A stretch of DNA of 64,000 nt from Tuctoria greenei (lineage: Eukaryota > Streptophyta > Magnoliopsida > Poales > Poaceae). Below the pieces are notes generated by a model that was not told where the DNA came from, made no database searches, and saw only the letters and a program-made list of their open reading frames with translations. A program made the position numbers and the translations under genes. Location of the stretch: positions 115,660,866 to 115,724,865 of the forward strand of contig JAYESD010000010.1 of the NCBI GenBank assembly GCA_036927565.1, written 5' to 3'. This document shows, one piece after another, positions 47,377 to 58,797 of this stretch; the stretch's first letter is position 1; every line of letters starts with the position of its first letter.

Positions 47377-48729
47377 TTTAGCGTGCCAGGCAGTGGCTTT
47401 TTCCTATAAAAAAGTGGTTGCACTTTCATCGCAATGGTAAACATCAAGCCCATGGATGGCGGTTTTCGTGGCCATCGTCCCCTGACCAGATCCCACTCCA
47501 GGGCGGAGTCTGGTCCGTCATGCGCCCACATAGATGCACCTGGCTAGGGCATCGTATTCGGATACATCTCGGCCCAATCGGTGCCCCTAGATCCGCCGGC
47601 TGCAAGTCCGAAGAGCACTCTGGCAGCAGTCAGGGCCCTTCTCCACCACCCACCGTACATGAGCACTTCCTAGGGAGCGGCTCAGCAGTGGGTCCACAAC
47701 ATAAACCACCTCGTTGTTGTTGCCATCAACTCTCCCGTTAGAGGGAGACGTCATGTGTCATGATCGCGCATGCCATCCATCGACTGTTACTCCGCCGACT
47801 CCCGCTCCACCAGGCTTACTAGCGCTAGCAGGATCCCCACAGCCAACCTGAGGGCCGAGCTCGACCACCGTCGAGCTCATGAAGACAGCCGCGTCATCAT
47901 CGAGGGGCAGTGAGAGAGATGGTGCAACCTTGAGGACGAGTACAACCCTCAACAGCCTGAGCATGAGGCGTCCTCCGTCCAAGGTGCACCACAGGTAAAC
48001 CCTCCGCTGCCTCCTCATCAAGATTATGCTGGGTCAACTGCCCCCCTACAGTACTCTGTGCAACAGGTGCCACAACAGTAGTACTCGGTGCAGAAGGTTC
48101 CGCAACCGATTCTGCGACGGCAAAATGCTCTGCTGCAAGCTCCACAGCAGCCGCACGTTGTGTAGCCGGCAGCACCGCATTCATCGTACGGTGCACAACA
48201 GACCCCCCAGGGTATGCCCCATCGTACGCTTCTCCGACGAAGGCAATCAGAGGGTCCACAGCTTTGGGTCTGTACCTTCGCTTGAAGATGTGGCCACGCA
48301 AGTTCCAGCCACACCTGCTGGAGAAGTTTGACGAAAGCGTGAACCCCACCGAGTTCCTGCAGATCTACACAATGCCACTCCTTGCTGCAGGAGCGAATGA
48401 GCTCACCTGGCGAACTACTTCCCCATTGCCTTGATCGGCTTAGCCCTGTCATGGCTCATGAACTTGCTAAAAAGGTACATAACCTCTTGGGAAGAGCTTT
48501 GTCGGAAGTTTACAACGAACTTAGGTAGCTCCTACACGCGTCCCGGCATCGAGCTAGACCTCCACACCGTGCGTCAGCAATCCAAGGAGATGTTGCGTTC
48601 GTTCATCCAGCGGTTCTCCCAGGTACGCAACTCCATCCCCAACATCCCAAATGCTTCTATCATAATGGCATTCCGGTAGGGAGTGCGGAATAGGAAGATG
48701 CTCGAGAAGTTAGCCACACACAACGTGCA
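47377..48729 (+). pseudogene. Tat-type gag, first part
   Basis: Leader and gag N-terminal half of the element whose LTR ends at 47376. Recognisable from about 48300: LLEKFDESVNPTEFLQIYT, then WLMNLLKRYITSWEELCRKF and LDLHTVRQQSKEMLRSFIQRFSQVRNSIP (48431-48679), followed by a TAG and then RKMLEKLATHNV up to 48729. These are the order and wording of Tat/Retand-type gag. Several frame changes make it non-functional. Gag is interrupted at 48730 by a solo LTR and resumes in register at 51522 (THNV then QDVSKLF), which fixes the insertion point. Confidence 0.75.
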
Positions 48730-51516
48730 TGTGACATTCGGTTTCGAAAAATGAACCAAGTGCAGTATATGTGTGTCCAGGATGTTTAACTCACATACAC
48801 AAGTGATTCACAAATGATAAACAAATAATTACCACAACACAAGTTATTAAATAACTACTTTTATTACAATATTCAAATAATCCTCAAATTACAACTCTAA
48901 TGATCAATATTAATAATACTACTGCAGCGGAAATAATCTAATTAAGCAAACTAATCATAAAGAGTAGCGCAGCTCCAAGCAACACTACAGGCAATGCTGA
49001 CGGCAGCACACAGCCTAGAACTCATTAACGTCGTGATTCTCCCAATTCTGACCTGCATCTGTTGGTGGGAGAATTGAAAGGGTGAGTACATGTCGTACTC
49101 AGCAAGTGTGGGAAAGTATGATATGTAGCTGATACAAATGATGACAATAATAAAGGCCAAGTGTTGAAAGGTACATTAAAACATTTGAAGAGCAGTATAT
49201 TATATGTATGTGAGGTAAACCCATCGTATACCACAATGATTATCATAGTATAAGTCCATATTCCATATACATCACCATTATACCAGATTTCACCATTACC
49301 ATTAACCATATCCAATACCATAATTCAATCCATAACCAGCCATAACCATATTATCAACCATAACCAGTACCAAACCATCCAAAACCAAAACATAATAAAC
49401 CATCCCAAATCCCAAGTTTCCCTCTAATCATGTGAGGGTTCAGGTTGCTCATGACCGGGAGCACGGCTATCATGATAGTTTTTTAAGACTCTGTAGAGTT
49501 TGTACCGCTTTACCAATGGGTACGTGATTCCATCACCTTTCGGTGACTAAGAACCCCCTATGCCTGTGACCCATCGGTCACATTACACACTTTCGTTGGT
49601 GTGTGTCCAAGAGATCACAAAATAGCCTTTACAAAGGCATTACTAGCATGTACGGACCCACTGAGGTTTCATTGGTAGCGATGACTCCAACTTAGCACAT
49701 CTTCAACCAAGGGCCCCCTCTTGTGCCATTTGGATCCCAGGGAGTCCCGCCACAAATCCAAACCCAATTTGACTCCCCTTCCTCGATGCGCCAAATGATC
49801 CGCGCAATACTAGCAATACCCTAATTAATCAGCTATGTCGCACCCATACATGGCCTCCTGGTGGCACTGTAAATCCTGGATGGTCGCTCCACGAACTGGT
49901 CCTTAGATCTAAAGCAAGAGAAACCACCATAACATCCAACCCATCCACATACCATGCTTGCTTAGATCAGCCATTACCATGTTACCGTTAACCATGTTCA
50001 TTAGTGTACATTATCCATTATCTCAATAATCTATAATTAAGTAACTTTGTTGTTTCCCTATCCCAATTAATTTGAGCGAGGCCAAAAGGTAAAAGCCCTT
50101 CCCGACTCTCTACAATGTATCCCAAGTGACAAGGATGGTCAAACAAGACTAGTAAACTCCTATATTGGGTTTCCCATCAATGGTGCTCGAGGTCTTCTGC
50201 AGCACCCTCTAGCGCAAATCCGTCTAATCCGTGCAACGAACATACAAGAACAGAATCACAATCAATAGATGCTCATATGTTACTCAATATGACATGGCAT
50301 GCATGATTAATGCAAATGCAAAGTGAAATGAGTTAATGATTTACTATTAATGTTTACTAATCATTTACAATGGTTATTAACAAGTTTTAACAGGTTCAAG
50401 TTGATTCAATTAAATTCAGAATTAATTTAACAGTAGTTAGATCTAGAGGTCGGACAAGTCTGATGTAGGGTCGGACTAGTCCGCCCTACGCAGGACCAGC
50501 GAGCTAGGTTTTCTAGATCGACGTGAATTTGGATAAACGGGGTTAAATTCACGTGTGGAAGAGAAAGTAGAAGGTATACTAGGTGTTTAGAACTCCAAAA
50601 AATCAAGGGTTTTGGAGGCAACACTTGGATCTTGACGATCTAGGGTTGAACAAGAACTTGAAGGTGACTTGTTGATGAAGAGCGAAAACTTGATGGAGAT
50701 CTTGATCACTTGATCCTCTTTCGTTTCCTCCACTTCTTCTTGCTCTGGACCTTCTTCTCCTCCACGGCGGTGGCTCCCACGAACTAGGGTTTGGGTGTGT
50801 CTCGAAAGTGGCAAAGAGATGTAAAGTTGAGGTGTGGGGTTGTTTATATAGAGGTGGAGGATTAGGGTTTGATGAGGTCAGTTTTAGAGAGAGTGGAGGA
50901 CGGTGTGGGGTCCCACATGGGCTCCAAAAGGGTTAGACATGACGTCCTTAGGCCCTATTTAAGGTAAAACCCAAAAACACGTCGTGGAACAAAATATCAA
51001 CTCGGAATCACGATTTCCGTACAAGTCCGCGCTCGGCTAGACTAGTCTGATCGCTAGTCAAAGAGAAATCGGATAAGTCCGGACTATATCGGACAAGTCC
51101 AAAATTAGTCAGAGTAAAAACAGACGAGTATGGCCAAAATCAAACAAGTCTGATTTTAGTCAGAGAGGAACATGGACAAGTCTGCTAGATATCGGACAGG
51201 TCCGAACAAATCGAGGGACTTGGCAAAATTTCAAGGAATCAAAATACCAGACTAGTCTGCAATGGACCGGTCAAGTCTAAAAATTGTACAGAGACGAAAC
51301 CGGACTAGCCCGCACAAAAACGGCCATGTCCGAAACGAGCTCTGTGAGAAATCGGACAAGTCCGCACAAAAAACGGACAAGTACGCACTTCTCGGAACTT
51401 CTTAGTGCGGTTTTGCTTCTAATTCATTTTAAAACTTATTTCTCTTTTCGTGGATTATTACTAAATATGTATATGAACCTATGCAATGCATGATGCATGA
51501 AAACGAGGGTGTTACA
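48730..51516 (+). repeat. Solo LTR of a Tekay-like element nested in Tat gag
   Basis: 2787 bp, TGTGACATTCGG...GAGGGTGTTACA. It shares the layout of the Tekay LTRs (TACTCAGCAAGTGYGGGAA near the left, CCCCCTCTTG.GCC...GGATCCCA in the middle). Flanks are GTGCA (48725-48729) and ATGCA (51517-51521), a 5-bp target duplication with one change. No internal region is present. The right third (50451-51380) carries about 17 variants of GGACTAGTCC/GGACAAGTCC. Confidence 0.82.
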
Positions 51517-53090
51517 ATGCAAGACGTCTCTAAGCTCTTCTCTATCGCTGATCGGCGCGCCAGGATGGCAGAAGACCGTGATTGGCACTCACAGCCCGCC
51601 TCTGGGGCTGGTAAAGCCGACTAGATCGACGAGGGTGTCGCTACCCAGGGTAGCGACAAAAAGAACAAGAACTGGGGCGGCAGCCAAAACAAGCCACTGC
51701 AGGGGCACCCATCACAGCAGCAGCTGCGACCGCTCGCGCCAGACCCCCACGCCACGACAAATGCCCGCGTCAGCCACCTGCTACTGATGACAGCGTCGAG
51801 TCCTGCCCAGTGGGCAAGACTCGTGACCACAGCGCGAGTGACTGCCGGGAGATCTAGAGGTGCGCCAAGTGATACCAAGAGCGAGCACAACAACATCCTG
51901 AAGTTGCACCATTCTGCCAGAAGGAGGGCAAGTAGAAGGTCGACCCCAAGGTTGACAATGACGAGGAGATGGACTACCAGAAGCATGAATGGCCCGTCAA
52001 GGTGGCGCACCAGGACGAAGAGTCCGACGCCAGCAGCGACCAAAAGCATCGCAAGACACTCCATGTCATATTTGGGGTTCTTAGGATCCCGCGTCGCTGA
52101 ATATGGTCAAGACCTTGCGCCGAGCGATGGCCTCGATAGCTCCTACCCTCACTCCGGTGCTGCACCACGGGTGCAAGGAGACGCCGATCAGCTTCGACAC
52201 CTCTGACTGCTCCAAGAACATGGTGATGGACGGGATCCTGCCTCTCTCGGTCGCCCCCACCAATGCCAATGTCAAGCTCCACCACGTCTTGATGGATGGC
52301 AGGGCCAACCTCAACCTCATCAGCCGTGCAGCCTTCGACTGGCTGCAGATCCCGGTGTCCATGCTCACCCCCTCGAGCCCGTTCTCGGTGGTGGGATCAG
52401 GGAACATTATCCCATACAGCAACATACACCTCTAGGTGACCTTCGGGACACCCTAAAACTTAAGGACTAAGAACATCCTGTTCGACATTGTGGAGGTCAG
52501 CCTCCCCTTCAAAGACATCATCGACAGGCCCGCCATGTACTGATTCATGGCCATAGCCCACTACGGCTACCTCGTCTAGAAGATGTTGACCCCCTACGAC
52601 ATCCTCAAGATCCGCAGAGACTGCACCGCTGCGGTGTTAGCCTTGGAGAAGCTCCAAGCACTCGCAGCAGCCCCAACACCTGCCCCGAGCGGCACTGGAC
52701 CTAGTCAACCTCCGCTGAGCTCGTGCTAGCGTAACTAGTCCACGACATCCCGTCTGCAGCCCTCTGACAGCATCGACGTTCCTGTCAAAGCTCTCAAGAT
52801 GGGTTCCAGCTCTGCCGAGACCACCCGCAATGCGGGGGGGGGGGGGGGGGGGGCAAGGCAGAAAGTAAGGACGCCAGCTCATTGCCCCCTGGTAGCTAGT
52901 GTCGACAAGTTGCCCAGCAACTGTCACAGTTACCCTCAAAGCTTTGACCACTCCTGTAAGTTATCCTTAGCTTAATAGTGGGATAGTGTAAAGGTTTCAT
53001 AGAGTCTAGGAGCAACATTTAGGACAACCAAGCTCCGGGGGGTCAGGCCCAGAGTGCGCAATCAGCTTAGCCTGGTCCCAAACCCTAAGC
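51517..53090 (+). pseudogene. Tat-type gag-protease, second part (copy 2)
   Basis: Continuation of the gag of 47377-48729. A cysteine-histidine cluster, CPVGKTRDHSA, near 51802-51836 is a likely remnant of the gag zinc finger. The protease-like ORF 52103-52435 includes VLMDGRANLNLISRAAFDWLQIPVSML, where the catalytic triplet is DGR instead of DGG, and a stop follows NIHL. Frames continue brokenly to a KIRRDC...LEKLQALAAAPTP region near 52610-52690. A 20-G homopolymer sits at 52834-52853, where copy 1 has only five G. Homologous to 253-1814. Confidence 0.75.
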
Positions 53091-53689
53091 CTGTGCACCC
53101 TACCTCCCTCGACATCTGGAAGCGAGTCATTGCCTTCTTTTGTAAAGCTTGTCTCCTTCTATTAATGTCAATATAAAAGAATCACTGTCTTACTTCATGC
53201 TTCTCTAAATTTTCACTTAATTACTCATTAATCTTATGATGAACCAAGGTAGGCTTTTTTTGTATATTGTCTTCATATACACGGTTATATGCTCTATGTC
53301 TCACCCTTGGTGGAGTTGTGCAATCCTACTGCAGGCAGGCCCGCTTGAGGTATCTGCAATGTGTGAAGGATTCTCACAGCTGCCCCTTTCCATGGGGTCC
53401 TGTGATGCTAAATGGCCTCCCAAGAAAGGTCTATGCCAAGTCGAAGGTCCAGGGTGTGTAAGCTGCTTAGTCTAGTCCTGTACCCTAAGCGTGCACACCC
53501 TACCTCCAAGCACTGCGGACGAGTACTGGGGCTGGGAGGCTCGCACCCTAAGGAAGGCGAGAGCTGAACCCTGAAGCACTAGCGCATTGAATTACCCAAG
53601 CACCGCGTGTCAGCCTAGGACAATAAGACATGAAAAAAGCTTAACAGAAAAATAAGGTTAACCGGCGAGCAAAGTAGTCCCTCCTCTAT
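53091..53689 (+). other. Tat internal spacer, RT and integrase absent
   Basis: Where pol should be, I find no RT, RNase H or integrase motif. A module around 53430-53510 (CAGGGTGTGTAAGCTGCTTAGTCTAGTCC...CACACCCTACCTCC) repeats the one at 53045-53110. Confidence 0.55.
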
Positions 53690-55050
53690 CATGGGTGATG
53701 GACATACGTCTTCGGCACTGTCCAGGGGGCCCGCCATCGACATCCCAACACGGTGATGGAAGTAACAAGTGCTGATTCATGAGTACACTCTCCTGCCCTG
53801 ATCTTGTTGCTTATAGAATTCTCTTGTGGTAACCTGTGTGCTAGGGGCCTACTGTCGACGTTGCTACACATCGGTGGTGGACGACGCCGGAGCATCCAGC
53901 TCCACCACCTCCCAGGGGGCCTGCCGCCAATGTCCCAACACGTCGATGATAGTAGCAAGCGTTGATTCGTGAGTACACTCTCTCGCCCCACTCATGTTGC
54001 TAATAGGTTTCTCTTGTGGTAATGTGTATGCCAGGGGCCTGCCGTCAACATTGCAATACATCGGTTGTGGATGATGTTGGAACATCTAGCTCTGGCACCT
54101 CCCACGGGGCATACCATCGACGCCCGCGCGACGATGGTGGGCGATGTCGAAGCAATCAGATCTGGCACCTCCCAGGGGCCTTGCCATCGATGTTGCTACA
54201 CATCGGTGGTGGATGACAACAGAGCATCCAGCTCTACCACCTCCCAGGGGGCCTGCCATCAACGTCCAAACACATCAATGACACTAGCAAGCGCTGATTC
54301 ATAAGTACACTCTCTCTTCTTGATCTTGTTGCAAATAGGTTTCTCTTGTGGTAATATGTATGCCAGGGGCCTGCCGTCGTCGTTGCTACAGATCGGTGGT
54401 GGACAACGCTAGAGCACCTAGCTCCGGCACCTCTCAGGGGGTCTACCATCGATGGCCCTGCGCTGATGGTGGGCGATGCCAGATCAATCAACTCCGACAC
54501 CTCCCAGCTCTGGCACCTCCCAGGGGGCCTGTCGTCGATGTATCTATAATGATGGTAGGCGACGCCAGAGCAGCATGCTCCGGCACCTCCAAGGAGGCAT
54601 ATTGTGGGCGTCTCTATGACGATGGTGGGTGATACCGGAGCAATCAGCTCCGACACCTCCCAGGGGGCCTGCCGTCGACGTCTCTACAATGGTGGTCGAT
54701 GACGCCGGAGCAGCCAGCTCCGGCACCTCCCAGCGGGTCTGCCATCGATGTCTCTACAACGATGGTAGGCAGTGCCTCTAACACCTCCCAGGAGACCTAC
54801 CATCGATGTCCCTAGGACGATGGTGGGCGACGCCAAAACAATCAGCTCCAGCACCTCCCAGGGGGCCTGCCGTCGATGTCCCTGCGACGATGGTAGGTGA
54901 CGCCGGAGCAATCAGCTTCGGCACCTCCCAGGGGGCCTACCGTCGACGTCAGTGTGATGATGGAACGTGATGCCAGAGCAGCCAACTCTGGCACCACACA
55001 AGGGGTCTGCCGTCGACATCACTGTGATGATGGTGGGTGACGCCGTAGCA
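53690..55050. repeat. Minisatellite array, about 70-bp unit
   Basis: Imperfect tandem repeats. The phrase GGCACCTCCCAGGGGGCCTGCC recurs near 54096, 54165, 54237, 54580, 54652, 54722, 54780, 54851, 54921 and 54991, mostly 70 bases apart. A longer module containing GAGTACACTCTC...TTCTCTTGTGGTAA occurs three times (about 53770, 53970, 54305). ORFs over the array are by-products of repetition. Confidence 0.75.
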
Positions 55051-55463
55051 TCCGACCCCAAGCCATGAGTTTCAAAACAAAGCTTGGTGTACCTGGTGGG
55101 CTCGCCGACATCAACTACTCAACCTCCCCGCTCCGCTGGGGGCCGTCAAAGACATCCTGTGATCAAGTGGTAAGCGTGCCCATCCAGCTAGCCACATCTA
55201 CCAGGGGGCCTCTAAGGGGGTTCCATAGGCAGAACATCAACTGACGTAGATCGGCTATGTCAATTGTGCGATCGTTGGTTCCTAAATAACTAACGAATTT
55301 AGCAAAGTCCTTTAGGCCCTTACAATGCTAAGAGTCCGGGTGAACAAGATGGGAAGCATAAGACATAGCCAAGAAGCCAAACATGAATTCAAATTCATTG
55401 AAGGTTATTTACAAAGGGGTGAGCCCCAGATACAAGGGTGCCCCCACCTAGGGGCCGCCGACC
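55051..55463. other. Spacer between the minisatellite and the antisense ORF
   Basis: No ORF or repeat that I can support; continues the Tat-type internal sequence. Confidence 0.4.
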
Positions 55464-57170
55464 TCAACCTCTCGCGAAATGTGCGGCGACATGTTTGGCA
55501 GCATCCTTGACTTCTGCCATTGCTGCCTCTTCACGTGCTGTGATGGGGCAGTCGACTATCGGGTCCAAAGGTATCTCCAGGTACCAACTCCGGTAGCACA
55601 ACAGAACATGGGATGCCACTGTCTCCCCCAGCGCTCTACCCTTGTCTTCCAGACGGCGGACTAGTTGTTGATCCTGCAGATCAAGCTCCCGGGTGCGGCG
55701 CCCCGAAGTCTGCTCCCGGGATTGGACACCAAGCTCTAGCAGGAGGAGTTCCTGGCGCTCAGCTAGGTGCTGCTTCCAATCCCGCACTAGGTTGCTCTCG
55801 CGAAGGTCAAGGTCTTCGATACGGGACTGCAGCCTATCCCGATCTACCTCAACCTGAGTCTTCATCGCCTGGGTTGCTGCCTCTTGCTCAGCAACAGCAG
55901 CCTCCCACTCAACAACAGCGGCCTAGTGGCATCCCAGGGTTACTCGAAGCTCTTCAAGGGCATTGAGGTGGGCGTCAGCCGCCTGACTGGTTGCCTTGGT
56001 GTCGTCCAGAATCTTCTGGGACGTTGCATCCATGGCCTTCACCAAGCAACGCCTCAACTCCAGCTCCTCACCCTCCTTCTGGTGCTTAACCTTTGCCTCA
56101 TCGATCCTGGACCTCAAAAGGTCCTCCCAGGTCCGGAGGTGTTCGTCCTCCGCTCACAGCTTCTCCCACTCTATGGTGAGGGCGCGCTGCGCTCTGCGGA
56201 GCCTGGAGTGCACCATGTTAATGTTGTACTGCACCGAGTCGATGACGTCGGAGAGGCACTCTGGTTCTGTCGAAGCTATGGAGGGTCGTCCGGTAATCAT
56301 CTCGGGAACATCTTCCCCTTGTGGCGATGAGGGCAAGTCCACCAGCGCTGGGGACCTCGCCGCTGCGAGCTGAGCGAAAGCTGTGGTGCCACCCGAAGCG
56401 GCAGCAGCACCATCGCCCGAGGCGCCACCCACTGGAGCAGCAGCCTTGGGGGCCAGATCCTTAGCTTGCTGAGCGGACATCGGCATTACCTCCGGCACGG
56501 CAGCCAGAGGTGCTTCACTACTTGCGCCAGGCGTGGGCGCCGGAGCAACGCTCTCTCGTACTGGCTTGGCGGTCTGCTCCGCCGATGCAACCGTGGCCCC
56601 TTGGGCCGATCTGGGAGCGCTCTAGACCACTACCCCCGACGTTAAGGGTGTCACCACAACTGACGAAGACCTGCAGATTGGAGTCAAAGTTTGTTCAAAC
56701 AAAAGAACAGAAGAAACAATGATGCAAGGTTCGGTAAGAATACCTTACCGACGTCCTCAGAAGCTCCAGCAGGCCTTGAGTTTCGGCGTGTCTGGGTCTG
56801 CGGGCTCCGCTGTCGATAAAGTGGGTGGGGTGGATCTGACTAGGCCTCCACCAGAACTGCCGGTGCTGCTATCGGCACACATTGCTGTGTCTCCACCGAC
56901 CCCAACGGCACCACTTCCAGAGCCCCCTCTGGAGCTGCCGCCGACATCTGTCGCCAGGCCGGTGGCAAGGCCGCCAGCGGCCCGAGGCCTCTCGTCCTGG
57001 GGCTTCACGGATGTAGCGCTCCTAGAGCCCTCACCGATGCCTTGGACTGCACCGGCGGAGGAGATGCTGGCTGGTGTGCCGTCCCCGGTCGATAGCAGAT
57101 TCATCGCTTGGCGGGCATGGCCTCCGCTCGAAGAACACCCAACACAAGAGGCGGAGTATGGGAACTCCAT
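55464..57170 (-). pseudogene. Antisense ORF of the Tat-type element (coiled-coil protein)
   Basis: Reads opposite to gag, downstream of the pol position, as the additional antisense ORF known in Tat/Grande-type elements. Part 1 (57170-56757) is low-complexity Gly/Ser/Ala-rich. Part 2 (56498-55464) is one frame broken by stops near 56154 and 55923, with long charged helices likely to form coiled coils (MKTQVEVDRDRLQSRIEDL; RELDLQDQQLVRRLEDKGR) and a compact end (WYLEIPLDPIVD; EVKDAAKHVAAHF). Between the parts there is a candidate intron on the minus strand: donor GTAAGG at 56748, acceptor CTGCAG ending at 56671, 78 bases. The frame of part 1 stops at 56757, nine bases before the donor, so the gene model is not clean. 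Function unknown; this copy is dead. Confidence 0.6.
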
Positions 57171-57449
57171 CAGACGCTGGCTTGGTGAAAGTGCTTTTAG
57201 GACTCCCTTGTGGGTTTTGGATGATTTATGACAAGCAAATGAGATCCTAATCCTTTTGTTGAGATGAATGCAGGCAAATGATGAAAAATGAGCAAAATGC
57301 CAAAAAGAAGGGAAATGAGAAGCAAAGTGAATTTGAGCTCAAGAAGAAGAAAATAGTAGATTATCATGTATAGAGTGTGTTAAGGAAACACACCCAAGAG
57401 CTCAATCACTTTCAAGCACACACATACAATGCACAAAGTTATACAGGAC

Positions 57450-57931
57450 CGGACTAGTCCGATATCAGCCGGACTAGTCTGATATCACATTCTGCACTAG
57501 ATCGGACAAGTCCGGTCTCCACCGGACTAGTCCGATATCTTTCTGATCCACTTCGGACTAGTCCTCCTCAATGCGGACTAGTCCTCAACACAATGCACAA
57601 GTCACACGAAATCGGACAAGTCCGTTGTGATCCGGACTAGTCAGATATTCATTCTGATCTACTTCGGACAAGTTCGGTGTCACCACGGACTAGTCCGATA
57701 TACACACTGATCTAAATCGGACAAGTCTTCCAAGTGCGGACTTGTCATCCTAAACACTTAGGGTTTCACATGATTGGACAAGTCCGATTGACATCGGACT
57801 AGTCCGAAGATTTCCAGTAGCGAAATCGGACAAGTCCGTTTTCAACCGGGCTAGTCCGATATTCCTGGACACTTAGGGTTTGCTACACACAGCACACCGG
57901 ACTAGTCCGATGACCACCACGGACTAGTCCG
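57450..57931. promoter_or_regulatory. Array of CGGACTAGTCCG palindromes upstream of the TATA box
   Basis: About 18 copies of the 12-bp palindrome CGGACTAGTCCG or close variants (CGGACAAGTCCG, CGGACTAGTCCT), spaced irregularly 15-50 bases apart and ending about 40 bases before TATAAATAG. Repeated palindromes upstream of the TATA box are a known trait of Sirevirus LTRs. Two further copies are at about 58624 and 58645. Confidence 0.75.
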
Positions 57932-57969
57932 ATCTTTCTGAACCCTAACGGTCACTTTTAGAAACCCCA

Positions 57970-57978
57970 TATAAATAG
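57970..57978 (+). promoter_or_regulatory. TATA box of the Sirevirus-type LTR
   Basis: TATAAATAG, a strong plant TATA match in the middle of the LTR, directly downstream of the palindrome array. Confidence 0.7.
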
Positions 57979-58747
57979 AGGTGTACGGCCCACTTTTACA
58001 ATCTCTCGAACCCTAGCACCATCACACCTCCCAAGAGACTCAAAAACCATCTCTCTCCACGAAATTAAGTGCAAAATCAATCAATCCATTGAAGATCACT
58101 TCTAGATCATTGGAGAGACACTTGCACACATCATTGAGCTCTTGGTTTGATTCTCTAACACACTCTTACGTTTCAATTTGTAATTTTCGAGTGTGTTATT
58201 GGTGTCATTGTGAGTTGTAATCAAGGGAGCTCTCAACGTGTGAGAACGCCCCTTCAACTTGGTTATTTACCCTTTGTGATTAGTGGAAGAGGATTGGCCT
58301 TCGTGGCGATCCGACGAGGAAAGGGTTGGAGAAGACCCGGTCCTTTTGTGGGCTCCTCAACGTGGATGTAGGTTGCTTCGTGGTAGCCGAACCACGGGAT
58401 AAATCGTGTGTCTTGTCCTTTTTGTGTTCTTCATCTAATTTGATCAACTTAATCTAGGGTTTGATTCACTTTATTCAATCTAAGTCTAATTGTTGATCAA
58501 GAGCTTTAACTACAATAGAATCTGACATACAACTATTAAATTGAGATTCAAGTTTATATTTCCGCTGCAAACATTAACGAATCAATCATTTGTCTGAACT
58601 TGATCAACCTAGCCCATGAAAACCGGACTAGTCCGCACATTACCGGACTAGTCCGATATCTCTGGTATTAACCTTGTTGTTGAGTGTTACAGGAACCGAG
58701 AAAATTCAAGAAGGCCTATTCACCCCCTCTCTAGGCCTACATTCAAT

Positions 58748-58762
58748 TGGTATCAGAGCAGG
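58748..58762 (+). other. Primer-binding site, Sirevirus-type element
   Basis: TGGTATCAGAGCAGG, complementary over its first 12 bases to plant initiator-Met tRNA, seven bases after the LTR end. Confidence 0.85.
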
Positions 58763-58797
58763 TTCTTCAAGAAAGAGTGCAACCACTCGAAGAGATC

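Larger units (their letters stand above)
57192..58741 (+). repeat. Sirevirus-type 5' LTR
   Basis: Begins TGCTTTTAGGACTCCC and ends CTAGGCCTACA, five bases before the primer-binding site. TATAAATAG is at 57970-57978, preceded by the palindrome array. The left edge is inferred from the TG start and the loss of the upstream frame. Confidence 0.75.

Noticed and set aside
47758..48452. Minus-strand ORFs of 87-150 codons opposite Tat gag
   Set aside because: They are shadows of the plus-strand gag region, whose motifs are clear in the other direction.
53689..54911. Several ORFs of 60-140 codons across the minisatellite
   Set aside because: They are repetitive translations of the 70-bp unit in multiple frames and on both strands.
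57450..57931. A CRISPR-like array of short repeats
   Set aside because: Spacing is irregular, repeats are degenerate 10-12-bp palindromes inside a plant LTR, and no cas gene exists here.
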